The notes under the pieces were generated by a model. That model was not told the DNA's origin and did no database searches. It was given only the letters and a program-made list of their open reading frames with translations. The translations under genes and the position numbers were made by a program. From the NCBI RefSeq assembly GCF_008330945.1, contig NZ_CP043489.1, positions 4,971,501 to 5,035,500 on the forward strand: a stretch of 64,000 nt of DNA, written 5' to 3'. Below, piece after piece: positions 17,437 through 25,592 of the stretch; the stretch's first letter is position 1, and each line of letters starts with the position of its first letter. Source of the stretch: Labrys sp. KNU-23 (GTDB lineage Bacteria > Pseudomonadota > Alphaproteobacteria > Rhizobiales > Labraceae).

Positions 17437-17466
17437 CCTGTCCTGGAAGGACTGTTCCGGGGCGGG
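17437..17466 (+). other. Intercistronic hairpin between binding-protein genes 1 and 2
   Basis: A 12-bp stem (17437-17448 with 17455-17466, four G-T pairs) with a 6-nt loop starts 12 bp after the stop codon. A homologous hairpin occupies the same place after paralogue 2. No T-tract follows. Such structures often protect upstream mRNA from 3' exonucleases, giving excess binding protein over permease. Confidence 0.6.
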
Positions 17467-17540
17467 GCACGATAAAGCCCGCGCTTGCCGCAGCTTGTTC
17501 GCTCCGCCTCAAACCGGTCACTTATGAAGAGGTTTTATTC

Positions 17541-18554
17541 ATGAAAAAGCAACTTTCCATGGCGATTGCCGGGGCTTTTGTTGCCCTGGGTGTTTCGGCT
17601 GCGAGCGCTGGGACACTCGATACCATCAAGCAGCGTGGCCAGTTGATCTGCGGCTCGAATGCCGGCCTTGCCGGTTTCGGCATCCCGAACGAGCAGGGCA
17701 AGTGGGCAGGCTTCGACGTCGATTATTGCCGCGCCCTCGCGGCGGCCGTGCTGGGCGATGCCGAGAAGACCAAATACGTGCCGCTGTCCGCCAAGGACCG
17801 CTTCACCGCGCTGCAATCTGCCGAAATCGACGTACTGCCGCGCAACACCACCTGGACCCTGACGCGTGAGACCGGCGGCTTCCTGTTCGCCGCCACCAAT
17901 TACTATGATGGCCAGGCCTTCATGGTGAAGAAGTCTCTGGGCGTGAACTCGGCCAAGGAGCTCGATGGCGCCACGGTCTGCGTTCAGCAGGGCACTTCCC
18001 ACGAACTGAACCTGTCCGACTTCTTCCGCGGCATTGGAAAGAAATACCAGATCCTGACCCTGGCGACGATCGACGAAGCCAAGAACGCCTATGATGGCGG
18101 CCGCTGCGATACGTTCACCTCCGACGCTTCCCAGCTCTACGGCGTGCGCCTTGGGCTGAAGAACCCCGACGAACATGTGGTCCTGCCTGAGATCATTTCG
18201 AAGGAGCCGCTGGCGATCGCAGTCCGTCAGGGCGACGACCAATGGTTCAACATCGCCAAATGGGTCTATTACGCCCTGGTCCAGGCCGAGGAATCCGGCG
18301 TGACCCAGGCCAATGTCGACGAAATGCTCAAGTCGGACAAGCCCGACATCAAGCGCCTGCTCGGCACCGAGGGTGACTTCGGCAAGCAGCTCGGCCTCGA
18401 CAACCAGTGGGCCTATCGCGCGATCAAGCAGGTCGGCAATTACGGCGAGATCTTCGACCGCAATCTCGGCTCTCAATCGAAATTGAAGATCGAGCGTGGC
18501 CTCAACGCCTTGTGGACCAACAAGGGCCTGCAATACGCGCCGCCGATCCGTTGA
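17541..18554 (+). CDS. aapJ: General L-amino-acid ABC transporter substrate-binding protein, paralogue 2
   Basis: A 337-aa periplasmic binding protein, second of three tandem copies. The signal peptide is MKKQLSMAIAGAFVALGVSAASA, followed by GTLDTIKQRGQLICGSNAGLAGFG. It is much closer to paralogue 3 than to paralogue 1 over the whole length (shared CVQQGTSHELNLSDFFR/YFR, YQILTLATI and ESGVTQAN segments). All three keep the C-terminal block LLGTEGDFGKQLGLDNQWAYR and the ending GLQYAPPIR nearly unchanged. The ATG at 17541 follows a GAAGAGG site. Likely redundant or with shifted ligand range. Confidence 0.93.
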   Translation: MKKQLSMAIAGAFVALGVSAASAGTLDTIKQRGQLICGSNAGLAGFGIPNEQGKWAGFDVDYCRALAAAVLGDAEKTKYVPLSAKDRFTALQSAEIDVLPRNTTWTLTRETGGFLFAATNYYDGQAFMVKKSLGVNSAKELDGATVCVQQGTSHELNLSDFFRGIGKKYQILTLATIDEAKNAYDGGRCDTFTSDASQLYGVRLGLKNPDEHVVLPEIISKEPLAIAVRQGDDQWFNIAKWVYYALVQAEESGVTQANVDEMLKSDKPDIKRLLGTEGDFGKQLGLDNQWAYRAIKQVGNYGEIFDRNLGSQSKLKIERGLNALWTNKGLQYAPPIR

Positions 18555-18567
18555 GATCGGCGATAGT

Positions 18568-18594
18568 CTGCCCTGGAGGGATCCTCCGGGGCAG
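18568..18594 (+). other. Intercistronic hairpin between binding-protein genes 2 and 3
   Basis: CTGCCCTGGAGG (18568-18579) pairs with CCTCCGGGGCAG (18583-18594), one G-T pair, 3-nt loop. Position and shape match the hairpin after paralogue 1, so the duplicated unit seems to have carried its 3' hairpin along. No T-run follows, favouring an mRNA-stabilising role over termination. Confidence 0.65.
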
Positions 18595-18680
18595 GGACGC
18601 AGGACAGGCAGCATGGCTCTTCGGCGAGGCCCTGATGAGCCGAACCGAATGAGCCGAAACCTATCGAGAAGGGGGCGTTG

Positions 18681-19694
18681 ATGAGGCAACAACTCTGCGC
18701 GACGGCCTTCGGTGTCTTCGCCGCTTTGAGTGTTTCCGTGGCGAACGCTGGAACGCTCGACACCGTCAAGCAGCGTGGCCAGCTGATCTGCGGGGCCCAT
18801 CAGGGCCTGGCGGGTTTCAGTATCCCGAATGAACAGGGCAAATGGGCCGGCTTTGACGTCGACTATTGCCGCGCTCTCGCGGCGGCCGTGCTGGGCGATG
18901 CCGACAAGACCAAGTTCGTGCCGCTTTCAGCCAAGGACCGCTTCACCGCGCTGCAAGCCTCCGAAATCGATGTCTTGCCGCGCAACACCACCTGGACCCT
19001 GACCCGCGAGACCGGTGGCTTCCTGTTCGCCGCCACCAACTACTACGATGGCCAGGGCTTCATGGTGAAGAAGTCGCTTGGCGTGAAGTCGACGAACGAG
19101 CTCGACGGGGCAACCGTCTGCGTGCAGCAGGGCACCTCGCACGAGCTCAATCTTTCCGATTACTTTCGCAGCATCGGCAAGCCCTATCAGATCCTGACGC
19201 TGGCCACGATCGGTGAAGCGCAGAATGCCTATGAGTCCGGCCGCTGCGACACTTTCACGACCGATGCCTCCGGGCTCTACGGCGTGCGCCTGGCCCTAAA
19301 AAATCCCGACGAGCATGTCGTGCTGCCCGAAATCATCTCCAAGGAGCCGCTGGGGATCGCCGTGCGCCAGGGCGACGATCAATGGTTCAGCGTGGCCAAA
19401 TGGGTCTATTTCGCCCTGGTGCAGGCCGAGGAATCCGGCGTCACCCAGGCCAATGCCGACGAGATGTTGAAATCGGACAAGCCCGACATCAAGCGCCTGC
19501 TCGGTACCGAGGGCGATTTCGGCAAGCAGCTCGGCCTCGACAATCAATGGGCCTATCGCGTGGTCAAGCAGGTCGGCAATTACGGCGAGATCTTCGATCG
19601 CAATCTCGGCTCGAAGTCGCCGCTCAAGATCGAGCGCGGGCTCAATGCCCTGTGGACGAACAAGGGTCTGCAATACGCGCCGCCGATCCGCTGA
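18681..19694 (+). CDS. aapJ: General L-amino-acid ABC transporter substrate-binding protein, paralogue 3
   Basis: A 337-aa periplasmic binding protein, third tandem copy and the one next to the permease genes. The ATG at 18681 (preceded by GAAGGGGG) is preferred over the TTG one codon earlier; it gives MRQQLCATAFGVFAALSVSVANA as signal peptide and GTLDTVKQRGQLICGAHQGLAGFS as mature start. Differences from paralogue 2 are concentrated near the N-terminal ligand-side loop (GAHQGLAGFSI against GSNAGLAGFGI) and in surface positions. Length is identical to the other two copies, showing duplication without indels or strong purifying selection on length. Confidence 0.93.
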   Translation: MRQQLCATAFGVFAALSVSVANAGTLDTVKQRGQLICGAHQGLAGFSIPNEQGKWAGFDVDYCRALAAAVLGDADKTKFVPLSAKDRFTALQASEIDVLPRNTTWTLTRETGGFLFAATNYYDGQGFMVKKSLGVKSTNELDGATVCVQQGTSHELNLSDYFRSIGKPYQILTLATIGEAQNAYESGRCDTFTTDASGLYGVRLALKNPDEHVVLPEIISKEPLGIAVRQGDDQWFSVAKWVYFALVQAEESGVTQANADEMLKSDKPDIKRLLGTEGDFGKQLGLDNQWAYRVVKQVGNYGEIFDRNLGSKSPLKIERGLNALWTNKGLQYAPPIR

Positions 19695-19706
19695 CGATGA
19701 ACGGCC

Positions 19707-19739
19707 CCGGCAATCGTTTCATGCTTGCCGGTGGTTTTT
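19707..19739 (+). terminator. Terminator-like hairpin between the binding-protein genes and the permease genes
   Basis: CCGGCAA (19707-19713) and TTGCCGG (19725-19731) form a 7-bp stem followed by TGGTTTTTCC. Two more hairpins follow in the same 227-bp spacer: 19751-19780 (TGCGA/TCGCA enclosing CTTGGC/GCCAAG) and 19792-19810 (GCCAATCC/GGATTGGC). A partial terminator here would lower permease expression relative to the binding proteins, as is usual in such operons. Confidence 0.55.
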
Positions 19740-19921
19740 CCAAAACGTCCTGCGACTTGGCGGCGATGCCAAGAATCGCAAGGACGCTCTGGCCAATCCG
19801 TCGGATTGGCTCGGAAACAGGGAGTTGGAGCGGGCAGGCGTTCAGTCGCGGGCGCACCTTGTTCCAGAGGAATCCCTAGAAAAAGGGTGAGGACCATCTG
19901 CGTGTTGGGGAGAATGAGACA

Positions 19922-21112
19922 ATGACGTTGGCAGTCGACCGGGGAGACGGCGGCGGGCGTACTTACTGGTTCAACAATCCGAAGTTGCGGGCTGTTGTCT
20001 TCCAGATCGTGCTGTTGGCAATCGTCTTGCTCATCATCTTGACGGGCGCTTGGAACGCCGTCGAAAACCTGGCCAGGCAGGGCCGCTCTCTCGGCCTCGA
20101 TTTCCTGTGGCGCACGGCGAGCTTCGATATCGGCCAGACGCCGATCGAATATACGTCGCTGTCCACCAATGGCCGCGCTTTGTTGGTCGGTATCACCAAC
20201 ACGCTGATCGTGGCCGCTCTCGGCATCATCCTTGCGACGATCCTGGGCTTCATCATCGGCGTTGCCCGGCTGTCCAATAACTGGATCGTTGCCAAGATCG
20301 CGATGGTCTATATCGAGGTCGTCCGCAACATCCCGCTGCTGCTGCAGTTGCTGTTCTGGTACGGTGCCGTGCTCAAGCCGCTGCCGGGCGTGCGCCAGTC
20401 GATCACCTTCGGCGAGAGCATCTTTCTCAACAATCGTGGCGTCTTCTTTCCGGCAGCCCATCCCGAGACGGGCGCGGGCCTGGTCGGCGGGGCCTTGCTG
20501 GTCGGCATTCTCGGCGCCATCGGCTTCACCATCTGGGGCAAGCGCCGGCAGATGGAAACTGGCAAGCGGCCGCCGGTGCTGCTGGTCAACCTGGCGCTCA
20601 TCGTCGGCCTGCCGCTGCTGGCCTTCTTCGGCGCGGGCATGCCCTTCACCATGGACTACCCCAAGGTTGGCGGCTTCAACGTCACCGGCGGTTTCCGGTT
20701 GCAGCCCGAATTCGTGGCGCTGCTGCTGGGCCTGACCATCTATACCGCCGCGTTCATCGCCGAGACCGTGCGCTCGGGCATTCGCGGCGTGCCGCATGGC
20801 CAGACGGAAGCCTCCGGCGCCCTCGGCCTGCGTTCGGGGCACAATCTGCGGCTGGTGGTGATCCCGCAGGCGATGCGGATCATCATACCGCCGCTGGCCA
20901 GCCAATATCTCAACCTGACCAAGAACTCCTCGCTGGCGGTCGCCATCGGTTATCCCGATCTGGTGCAGGTCTTTTCCGGAACGGTGCTCAACAACACCAA
21001 CCAGGCGATCGAGTGTATCGGCATCACCATGGCCGTGTATCTGACCATCAGCCTGCTGATTGCCGGCTTCATGAACTGGTTCAACAAGCGCGTTGCGCTG
21101 GTGGAGAGGTAG
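19922..21112 (+). CDS. aapQ: General L-amino-acid ABC transporter permease AapQ
   Basis: A 396-aa inner-membrane permease of the HisMQ class in the long AapQ/BztB form. It has an N-terminal membrane helix (LRAVVFQIVLLAIVLLIIL), a pore segment beginning NGRALLVGITNTLIVAALGIILATILGFIIGVARLS, a long central insertion with extra helices, and an EAA loop (QTEASGALGLRSGHNLRLVVIPQAMRIIIPPL). It pairs with AapM to form the channel. It starts 227 bp after the last binding-protein gene and ends 4 bp before aapM. Confidence 0.95.
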   Translation: MTLAVDRGDGGGRTYWFNNPKLRAVVFQIVLLAIVLLIILTGAWNAVENLARQGRSLGLDFLWRTASFDIGQTPIEYTSLSTNGRALLVGITNTLIVAALGIILATILGFIIGVARLSNNWIVAKIAMVYIEVVRNIPLLLQLLFWYGAVLKPLPGVRQSITFGESIFLNNRGVFFPAAHPETGAGLVGGALLVGILGAIGFTIWGKRRQMETGKRPPVLLVNLALIVGLPLLAFFGAGMPFTMDYPKVGGFNVTGGFRLQPEFVALLLGLTIYTAAFIAETVRSGIRGVPHGQTEASGALGLRSGHNLRLVVIPQAMRIIIPPLASQYLNLTKNSSLAVAIGYPDLVQVFSGTVLNNTNQAIECIGITMAVYLTISLLIAGFMNWFNKRVALVER

Positions 21113-21116
21113 AGCC

Positions 21117-22274
21117 ATGAGCGACGCAACGTCCGCCGCCGGCAGCCCGGCCTTCGTCAGCACCAAGACTTTCGAGCCGCAGCCGCCACCGGCGGCAACC
21201 ACCGGTGTGCTCGGCTGGCTGAAAAGGAACCTGTTTTCGTCCATCACCAACTCCATCCTTACCGTTCTGGCTGTGCTTTTGGTGATCTGGGTGCTGCCAG
21301 GCGTCCTGCGCTTCATGATCTTCGATGCCGTCTGGACGGGCACCGACCGCAATGCCTGTCTCGAGGCCAATGTGGGGCGGCATGTCGGCGCCTGCTGGCC
21401 GTTCGTCGAGACGCGCTTGCAATATTTCATCTACGGCCAATATCCGATCGACGAGCGCTGGCGCGTCAACCTCACCGGTCTGCTGGCGGCCATCGGCATC
21501 CTCTGGCTGCTTTGGCCGAGGATCGGGGCCAAGGGCTGGGGTATCCTCTACTTCTTCGTGGTCTTCCCGCTGCTGGCCTTCTGGCTGCTGGTGGGCGGCT
21601 TCTTCGGATTGGTGCATGTCCCCACCAATCTGTGGGGTGGCATTCTCGTCACCATGGTGATCGCCGTCGTCGGCATCGTGGCTTCCTTGCCGCTCGGCGT
21701 GTTCCTGGCACTCGGAAGGCGTTCGCGCATGCCGATCGCCCGCACCATCTCGGTCATGTATATCGAGTTCTGGCGCGGCGTGCCGCTGATCACCGTGCTG
21801 TTCATGGCCAACGTCATGCTGCCGCTGTTCCTGCCTGAAGGCTGGCGTCCGGATTCGCTGCTGCGCGTGCTCGTCGGTGTGGCGTTGTTCTGGTCGGCCT
21901 ACATGGCCGAAGTGGTGCGCGGCGGCCTGCAAGCCATTCCCAAGGGTCAGTATGAAGGGGCCCAGGCGCTGGGCCTGAACTATTCCTACATGCTGATCTT
22001 CATCATCCTGCCGCAGGCGCTGCGCCTGGTGATCCCCAGCATCGTCAACACCTTCATCGCCCTGTTCAAGGACACCACTCTGGTGGCCATCGTGGGCATT
22101 TTCGACTTCCTGAAGACGATCGAGGCGTCCATTCCCGATCCGAACTGGGCGACGCCCGTCACCTACTATACGGGCTATGCATTCGCCGCTATCTTCTTCT
22201 GGATCTGCTGTTTCTCGATGTCGCGCTACTCGCAGGGCTTGGAGCGTCGTCTCGATACCGGTTACAAACGTTGA
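21117..22274 (+). CDS. aapM: General L-amino-acid ABC transporter permease AapM
   Basis: A 385-aa partner permease. A proline/alanine-rich cytoplasmic N-terminus precedes the first helix (SILTVLAVLLVIWVLPGVL). The central insertion resembles AapM/BztC, and the EAA loop reads QYEGAQALGLNYSYMLIFIILPQALRLVIPS. FKDTTLVAIVGIFDFLKTI near the C-terminus is a strong family signature. The ATG at 21117 lies 4 bp after the aapQ stop with GGAGAGG just upstream; aapP follows after 8 bp, so the three genes are translationally linked. Confidence 0.95.
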   Translation: MSDATSAAGSPAFVSTKTFEPQPPPAATTGVLGWLKRNLFSSITNSILTVLAVLLVIWVLPGVLRFMIFDAVWTGTDRNACLEANVGRHVGACWPFVETRLQYFIYGQYPIDERWRVNLTGLLAAIGILWLLWPRIGAKGWGILYFFVVFPLLAFWLLVGGFFGLVHVPTNLWGGILVTMVIAVVGIVASLPLGVFLALGRRSRMPIARTISVMYIEFWRGVPLITVLFMANVMLPLFLPEGWRPDSLLRVLVGVALFWSAYMAEVVRGGLQAIPKGQYEGAQALGLNYSYMLIFIILPQALRLVIPSIVNTFIALFKDTTLVAIVGIFDFLKTIEASIPDPNWATPVTYYTGYAFAAIFFWICCFSMSRYSQGLERRLDTGYKR

Positions 22275-22282
22275 GGGGAAAA

Positions 22283-23053
22283 ATGGCTAACGCCGTCGAC
22301 AACACCAAAGAGAAGCTGAACCCGATCGCCGTGCAGATCACTGAAATGAACAAGTGGTATGGCGAGTTCAACGTTCTCAAGAACATCAACCTCACCGTGA
22401 AGCGGGGCGAGCGCATCGTGATCTGCGGGCCATCGGGCTCGGGCAAATCGACGATGATCCGCTGCATCAATCGCCTGGAAGAGCATCAGAAGGGCTCGAT
22501 CGTCGTCGATGGCATCGAGCTCACCAACGACCTCAAGCGTATCGACGAGGTACGGCGCGAGGTTGGCATGGTGTTCCAGCACTTCAACCTGTTCCCGCAC
22601 CTGACCGTGCTGGAAAACTGCACGCTCGCCCCGATCTGGGTGCGCAAGATGTCGAAGGCCGATGCCACCGAAAAGGCGATGCACTTCCTCAAGCGCGTGA
22701 AGATTCCCGAGCAGGCCAACAAATATCCGGGCCAGCTTTCGGGCGGTCAGCAGCAGCGCGTGGCGATTGCCAGGGCCCTGTGCATGAATCCCAAGATCAT
22801 GCTGTTCGACGAGCCGACCTCGGCTCTCGATCCGGAAATGGTGAAGGAGGTGCTCGACACCATGGTCGGCCTTGCCAATGACGGCATGACCATGCTGTGC
22901 GTCACCCATGAAATGGGCTTTGCCCGCCAGGTTGCCGACCGGGTGATCTTCATGGACGCCGGCCAGATCGTCGAGAGCAACGAGCCCAACGCCTTCTTCT
23001 CCAATCCCCAGCACGAGCGCACCAAGCTCTTCCTCAGCCAGATTCTGCACTGA
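22283..23053 (+). CDS. aapP: General L-amino-acid ABC transporter ATP-binding protein AapP
   Basis: A 256-aa ATPase of the polar amino-acid (GlnQ/HisP) class. Walker A is GPSGSGKST, the Q-loop GMVFQHFNLFPHLTVLEN, the signature LSGGQQQRVAIARAL and Walker B IMLFDEPTSALDPE, followed by CVTHEMGFARQVADRVIFMD. The ATG at 22283 follows GAGGGG; the TTG at 22271 is less likely. Last gene of the operon; a short hairpin (23064-23087) lies just behind it. Confidence 0.96.
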   Translation: MANAVDNTKEKLNPIAVQITEMNKWYGEFNVLKNINLTVKRGERIVICGPSGSGKSTMIRCINRLEEHQKGSIVVDGIELTNDLKRIDEVRREVGMVFQHFNLFPHLTVLENCTLAPIWVRKMSKADATEKAMHFLKRVKIPEQANKYPGQLSGGQQQRVAIARALCMNPKIMLFDEPTSALDPEMVKEVLDTMVGLANDGMTMLCVTHEMGFARQVADRVIFMDAGQIVESNEPNAFFSNPQHERTKLFLSQILH

Positions 23054-23063
23054 GGATCACCGC

Positions 23064-23087
23064 GCGGCCGGTCTCACCGTCGGCCGC
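23064..23087 (+). terminator. Possible hairpin end of the aap operon
   Basis: GCGGCCG (23064-23070) and CGGCCGC (23081-23087) form a 7-bp GC-only stem with a 10-nt loop, 10 bp after the aapP stop. No T-run follows, so this is a weak terminator candidate supported mainly by position. Confidence 0.4.
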
Positions 23088-23190
23088 AGCCACGTCCACT
23101 GGCTGGCTTCCCCCGGAGCCAGCCATTCGCATTGTCAGGGCTTGCCTGTGTCCACCGGCAGGGATCACTTCAGTACGCAGGAATTTCATC

Positions 23191-24192
23191 ATGGCGTTTG
23201 ATCGCTCGAGCGAGCCCGATGGCACGCCGAGGCGCGGGCTCTATCCCGAAATCGAGGCTTATCGCTCCGGCATGCTCGAGGTGGGCGACGGCCACTCCAT
23301 CTATTGGGAACTGGCCGGCAATCCGGACGGCCTGCCGGTGGCCTTCCTGCATGGCGGCCCGGGCGCGGGCTGTTCGGCCAAGCACCGACGCCTGTTCGAT
23401 CCGCGCCATTGGAACATCCTGCTGTTCGATCAGCGCGGGTGTGGCCGTTCCCGCCCGCATGCCAATCTCGACGCCAACACCACCTGGCATCTCGTCGCCG
23501 ACATGGAACGCCTGCGCAAGGAAGTGCTGAAGGTCGAGCGCTGGAGCCTGTTCGGCGGCTCCTGGGGCTCGACCCTGGCGCTGGCCTATGCACAGAGCCA
23601 CCCCCATACGGTGCAGGCGCTGATGCTGCGCGGCATCTTCACCTTGCGCCGCATGGAACTTGACTGGTACTATCGGGAAGGGGCCTCCTATTTCTTCCCA
23701 GACAAATGGGAAGCCTTCCGCAGGGACCTGCCGCAGGATGCCTGGGCCGATCCGATCCTGACCTACCATCGGCGCCTGACGGGGGACGATGCGGCGGTTC
23801 GCCTGGCAGCGGCCAGGGCCTGGAGCGTATGGGAGGGGGAGACCTCGACCCTGATGCCGGAGGGACCCGCGGTGGGCCACGCGCAGGAACAGTTCGCCCT
23901 GGCCTTCGCCCGCATCGAGAACCATTATTTCGTGCATGGCGGCTGGATGGAGGAGGGGCAGTTGTTGCGTGAAGCCGGCAAGCTCGCCGACATTCCCGGC
24001 ACCATCGTGCAGGGGCGGTATGACGTGGTCTGTCCGCCGGTGACCGCGTGGGAACTGGCCAAGCGCTGGCCGAAGGCCGAATTGCAGATGGTGGAGGACT
24101 CAGGCCATTCCTTCTCCGAGCCGGGCACGCTGCATCGCCTGATCGAGGCCACCGACAAATATGCCCGTCTGCTGGGAGCAGGCGGAGCTTGA
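23191..24192 (+). CDS. pip: Proline iminopeptidase (prolyl aminopeptidase, alpha/beta hydrolase)
   Basis: A 333-aa cytoplasmic S33-family serine peptidase releasing N-terminal proline. The oxyanion segment is HGGPG (54-58), the nucleophile elbow GGSWGS (S124), the acid D278 in QGRYDVVCPP and the base H306 in DSGHSFSE, all as in bacterial Pip. The N-terminal phrase GDGHSIYWELAGNPDGLPVAFLHGGPGAGCS is diagnostic. Length fits the family. It follows the amino-acid transporter by 137 bp on the same strand, which suits peptide/amino-acid use, although it probably has its own promoter. Confidence 0.93.
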   Translation: MAFDRSSEPDGTPRRGLYPEIEAYRSGMLEVGDGHSIYWELAGNPDGLPVAFLHGGPGAGCSAKHRRLFDPRHWNILLFDQRGCGRSRPHANLDANTTWHLVADMERLRKEVLKVERWSLFGGSWGSTLALAYAQSHPHTVQALMLRGIFTLRRMELDWYYREGASYFFPDKWEAFRRDLPQDAWADPILTYHRRLTGDDAAVRLAAARAWSVWEGETSTLMPEGPAVGHAQEQFALAFARIENHYFVHGGWMEEGQLLREAGKLADIPGTIVQGRYDVVCPPVTAWELAKRWPKAELQMVEDSGHSFSEPGTLHRLIEATDKYARLLGAGGA

Positions 24193-24203
24193 TATTGCAA
24201 CTG

Positions 24204-24326
24204 CGCTTGGAGTTCGGAGACTTCGGAGTGTCGGCCTCACAGCTCCATCAGGTGATGGAGCGGGGCTGACATTCTGCCTGCCGGCAAGCGGTTCGTTTCA
24301 AGATGTCAGCCAGAGGCTGACACGCC
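24204..24326. repeat. Dispersed intergenic inverted repeat, copy B
   Basis: The element has outer arms GGAGTGTCGGCCTC and a right arm ending GAGGCTGACACGCC, an inner hairpin AGCTCCATCA/TGATGGAGC (24241-24261) and a right hairpin GTCAGCC/GGCTGAC (24305-24321). It is nearly identical in layout and much of its sequence to copy D at 50.4 kb, including the flanking GCGCTTGGAGTT. It fills the gap between the convergent pip and galE genes. Confidence 0.8.
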
Positions 24327-24376
24327 AAACCCCACTCACATGGAAGCCGCGACTCCTTCGAGCCCCTTGGCACCGC

Positions 24377-25354
24377 TCAACCGGGTGACTTCTCGATCCA
24401 GGCAGCGGCGCTGGCGACGATGTTGCCGAGATCGCTGTTGGCCGGCGCCCAGTCCAGTGCCCCGGCCGCCCTGTCGATATTTGCATAAAGGGCGGCCGGA
24501 TCGCCGCTGCGGCGGGGATGGGGCTCGACCGGCACGGGCCGCCCGGTGACGGATTCGACCACTTTCAGCAATTCCCGCACGGTGGTGCCGCTGCCACTGC
24601 CGAGGTTGAGCGTGAGGCTGCCGCCTCCCGCCTGCAGGTGGGCGAGGGCCCGTAGATGCGCATCGGCAATATCGACGACATGGACGTAATCGCGCATGGC
24701 CGTGCCATCGGCGGTGGCATAGTCGGTGCCGAACAGCTTGAAGACGGGGCCGAGGCCCAAGGCGGCCCGAATTGCCTTGGGTATGGCGAGGCTGGTCGTT
24801 GCGTGCCGCTCGCCGATCTCGCCGCCGGGGGCGGCGCCTGCCGCATTGAAATAGCGCAGGACCACGCTGGGTAGGCCATAGGCCGCGTCGTAATGTCGGA
24901 GCGCCTGTTCGCCGATGAGCTTGGTCGTGCCATAAGGGCTGACCGGAGCCGTCGGGGACGCTTCGGTCACCGGAAGGGCCGGGGCGTTGCCATAAACGGC
25001 GCAGGTCGAGGAGAAGACGATCGGGCAATTACCGTTATGCCGGGCCGCCTCGATCACCGCGAGCGTGCCTGCGACATTGGCGGCGTAGCAGGGCGAGGGA
25101 TCGCTGACCGAAGACCCCACATCGGCGTAGGCGGCAAGATGCATGATCGCGTCGGGCAGGTGGCGAGCAAAGACGCCGGCGAGCCAGTCCGCATCGGTAA
25201 TGTCGCCCTGTTCGAGGGGACCCCAGCGTACATGGTCTTCTCTGCCGCTGGAAAGATCGTCGCAGGCAACGGGCCTGTGTCCGGACGACGCCAATGTCTT
25301 GCAGACATGGCTGCCGATATAGCCGGCCCCTCCGGTGACCAGGACGACACTCAT
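24377..25354 (-). CDS. galE: UDP-glucose 4-epimerase
   Basis: A 325-aa extended SDR that interconverts UDP-glucose and UDP-galactose. The NAD site is TGGAGYIGSH (7-16). Catalytic residues are S116/T117 in FSSTCAVYG and the Y141-x3-K145 pair in SPYGTTKLIGEQ; HLAAYADVGSSVSDP, LRYFNAAGA and RDYVHVVDIADAH are GalE hallmarks. The ATG at 25354 begins MSVVLVTGGAGYIG; an ATG 12 bp upstream is possible. Galactose units for exopolysaccharide or LPS are the likely use. It ends 51 bp from the dispersed repeat. Confidence 0.95.
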   Translation of the reverse strand: MSVVLVTGGAGYIGSHVCKTLASSGHRPVACDDLSSGREDHVRWGPLEQGDITDADWLAGVFARHLPDAIMHLAAYADVGSSVSDPSPCYAANVAGTLAVIEAARHNGNCPIVFSSTCAVYGNAPALPVTEASPTAPVSPYGTTKLIGEQALRHYDAAYGLPSVVLRYFNAAGAAPGGEIGERHATTSLAIPKAIRAALGLGPVFKLFGTDYATADGTAMRDYVHVVDIADAHLRALAHLQAGGGSLTLNLGSGSGTTVRELLKVVESVTGRPVPVEPHPRRSGDPAALYANIDRAAGALDWAPANSDLGNIVASAAAWIEKSPG

Positions 25355-25592
25355 GATGGCTCTCATGCTTCCGACGGGCGATTGCGATGCGCCCCGTGTT
25401 AAGCGCCGAAGCTGCCGATGAGAAGCAAAGAATAGGCTTGCCGCGTCAAATAGAGGCGGGCGAGGGGGCCTGTTCAGCCTTTCGCGCTGCAACGCTGACG
25501 TGTATTTCCTGCAAGCATGGGTGGGTAACCAGCGGGCCTTGGCTCGGAAATTGCTTCGAAGGACTCGGCGCAATGGAATTGGAGAAGGCACG

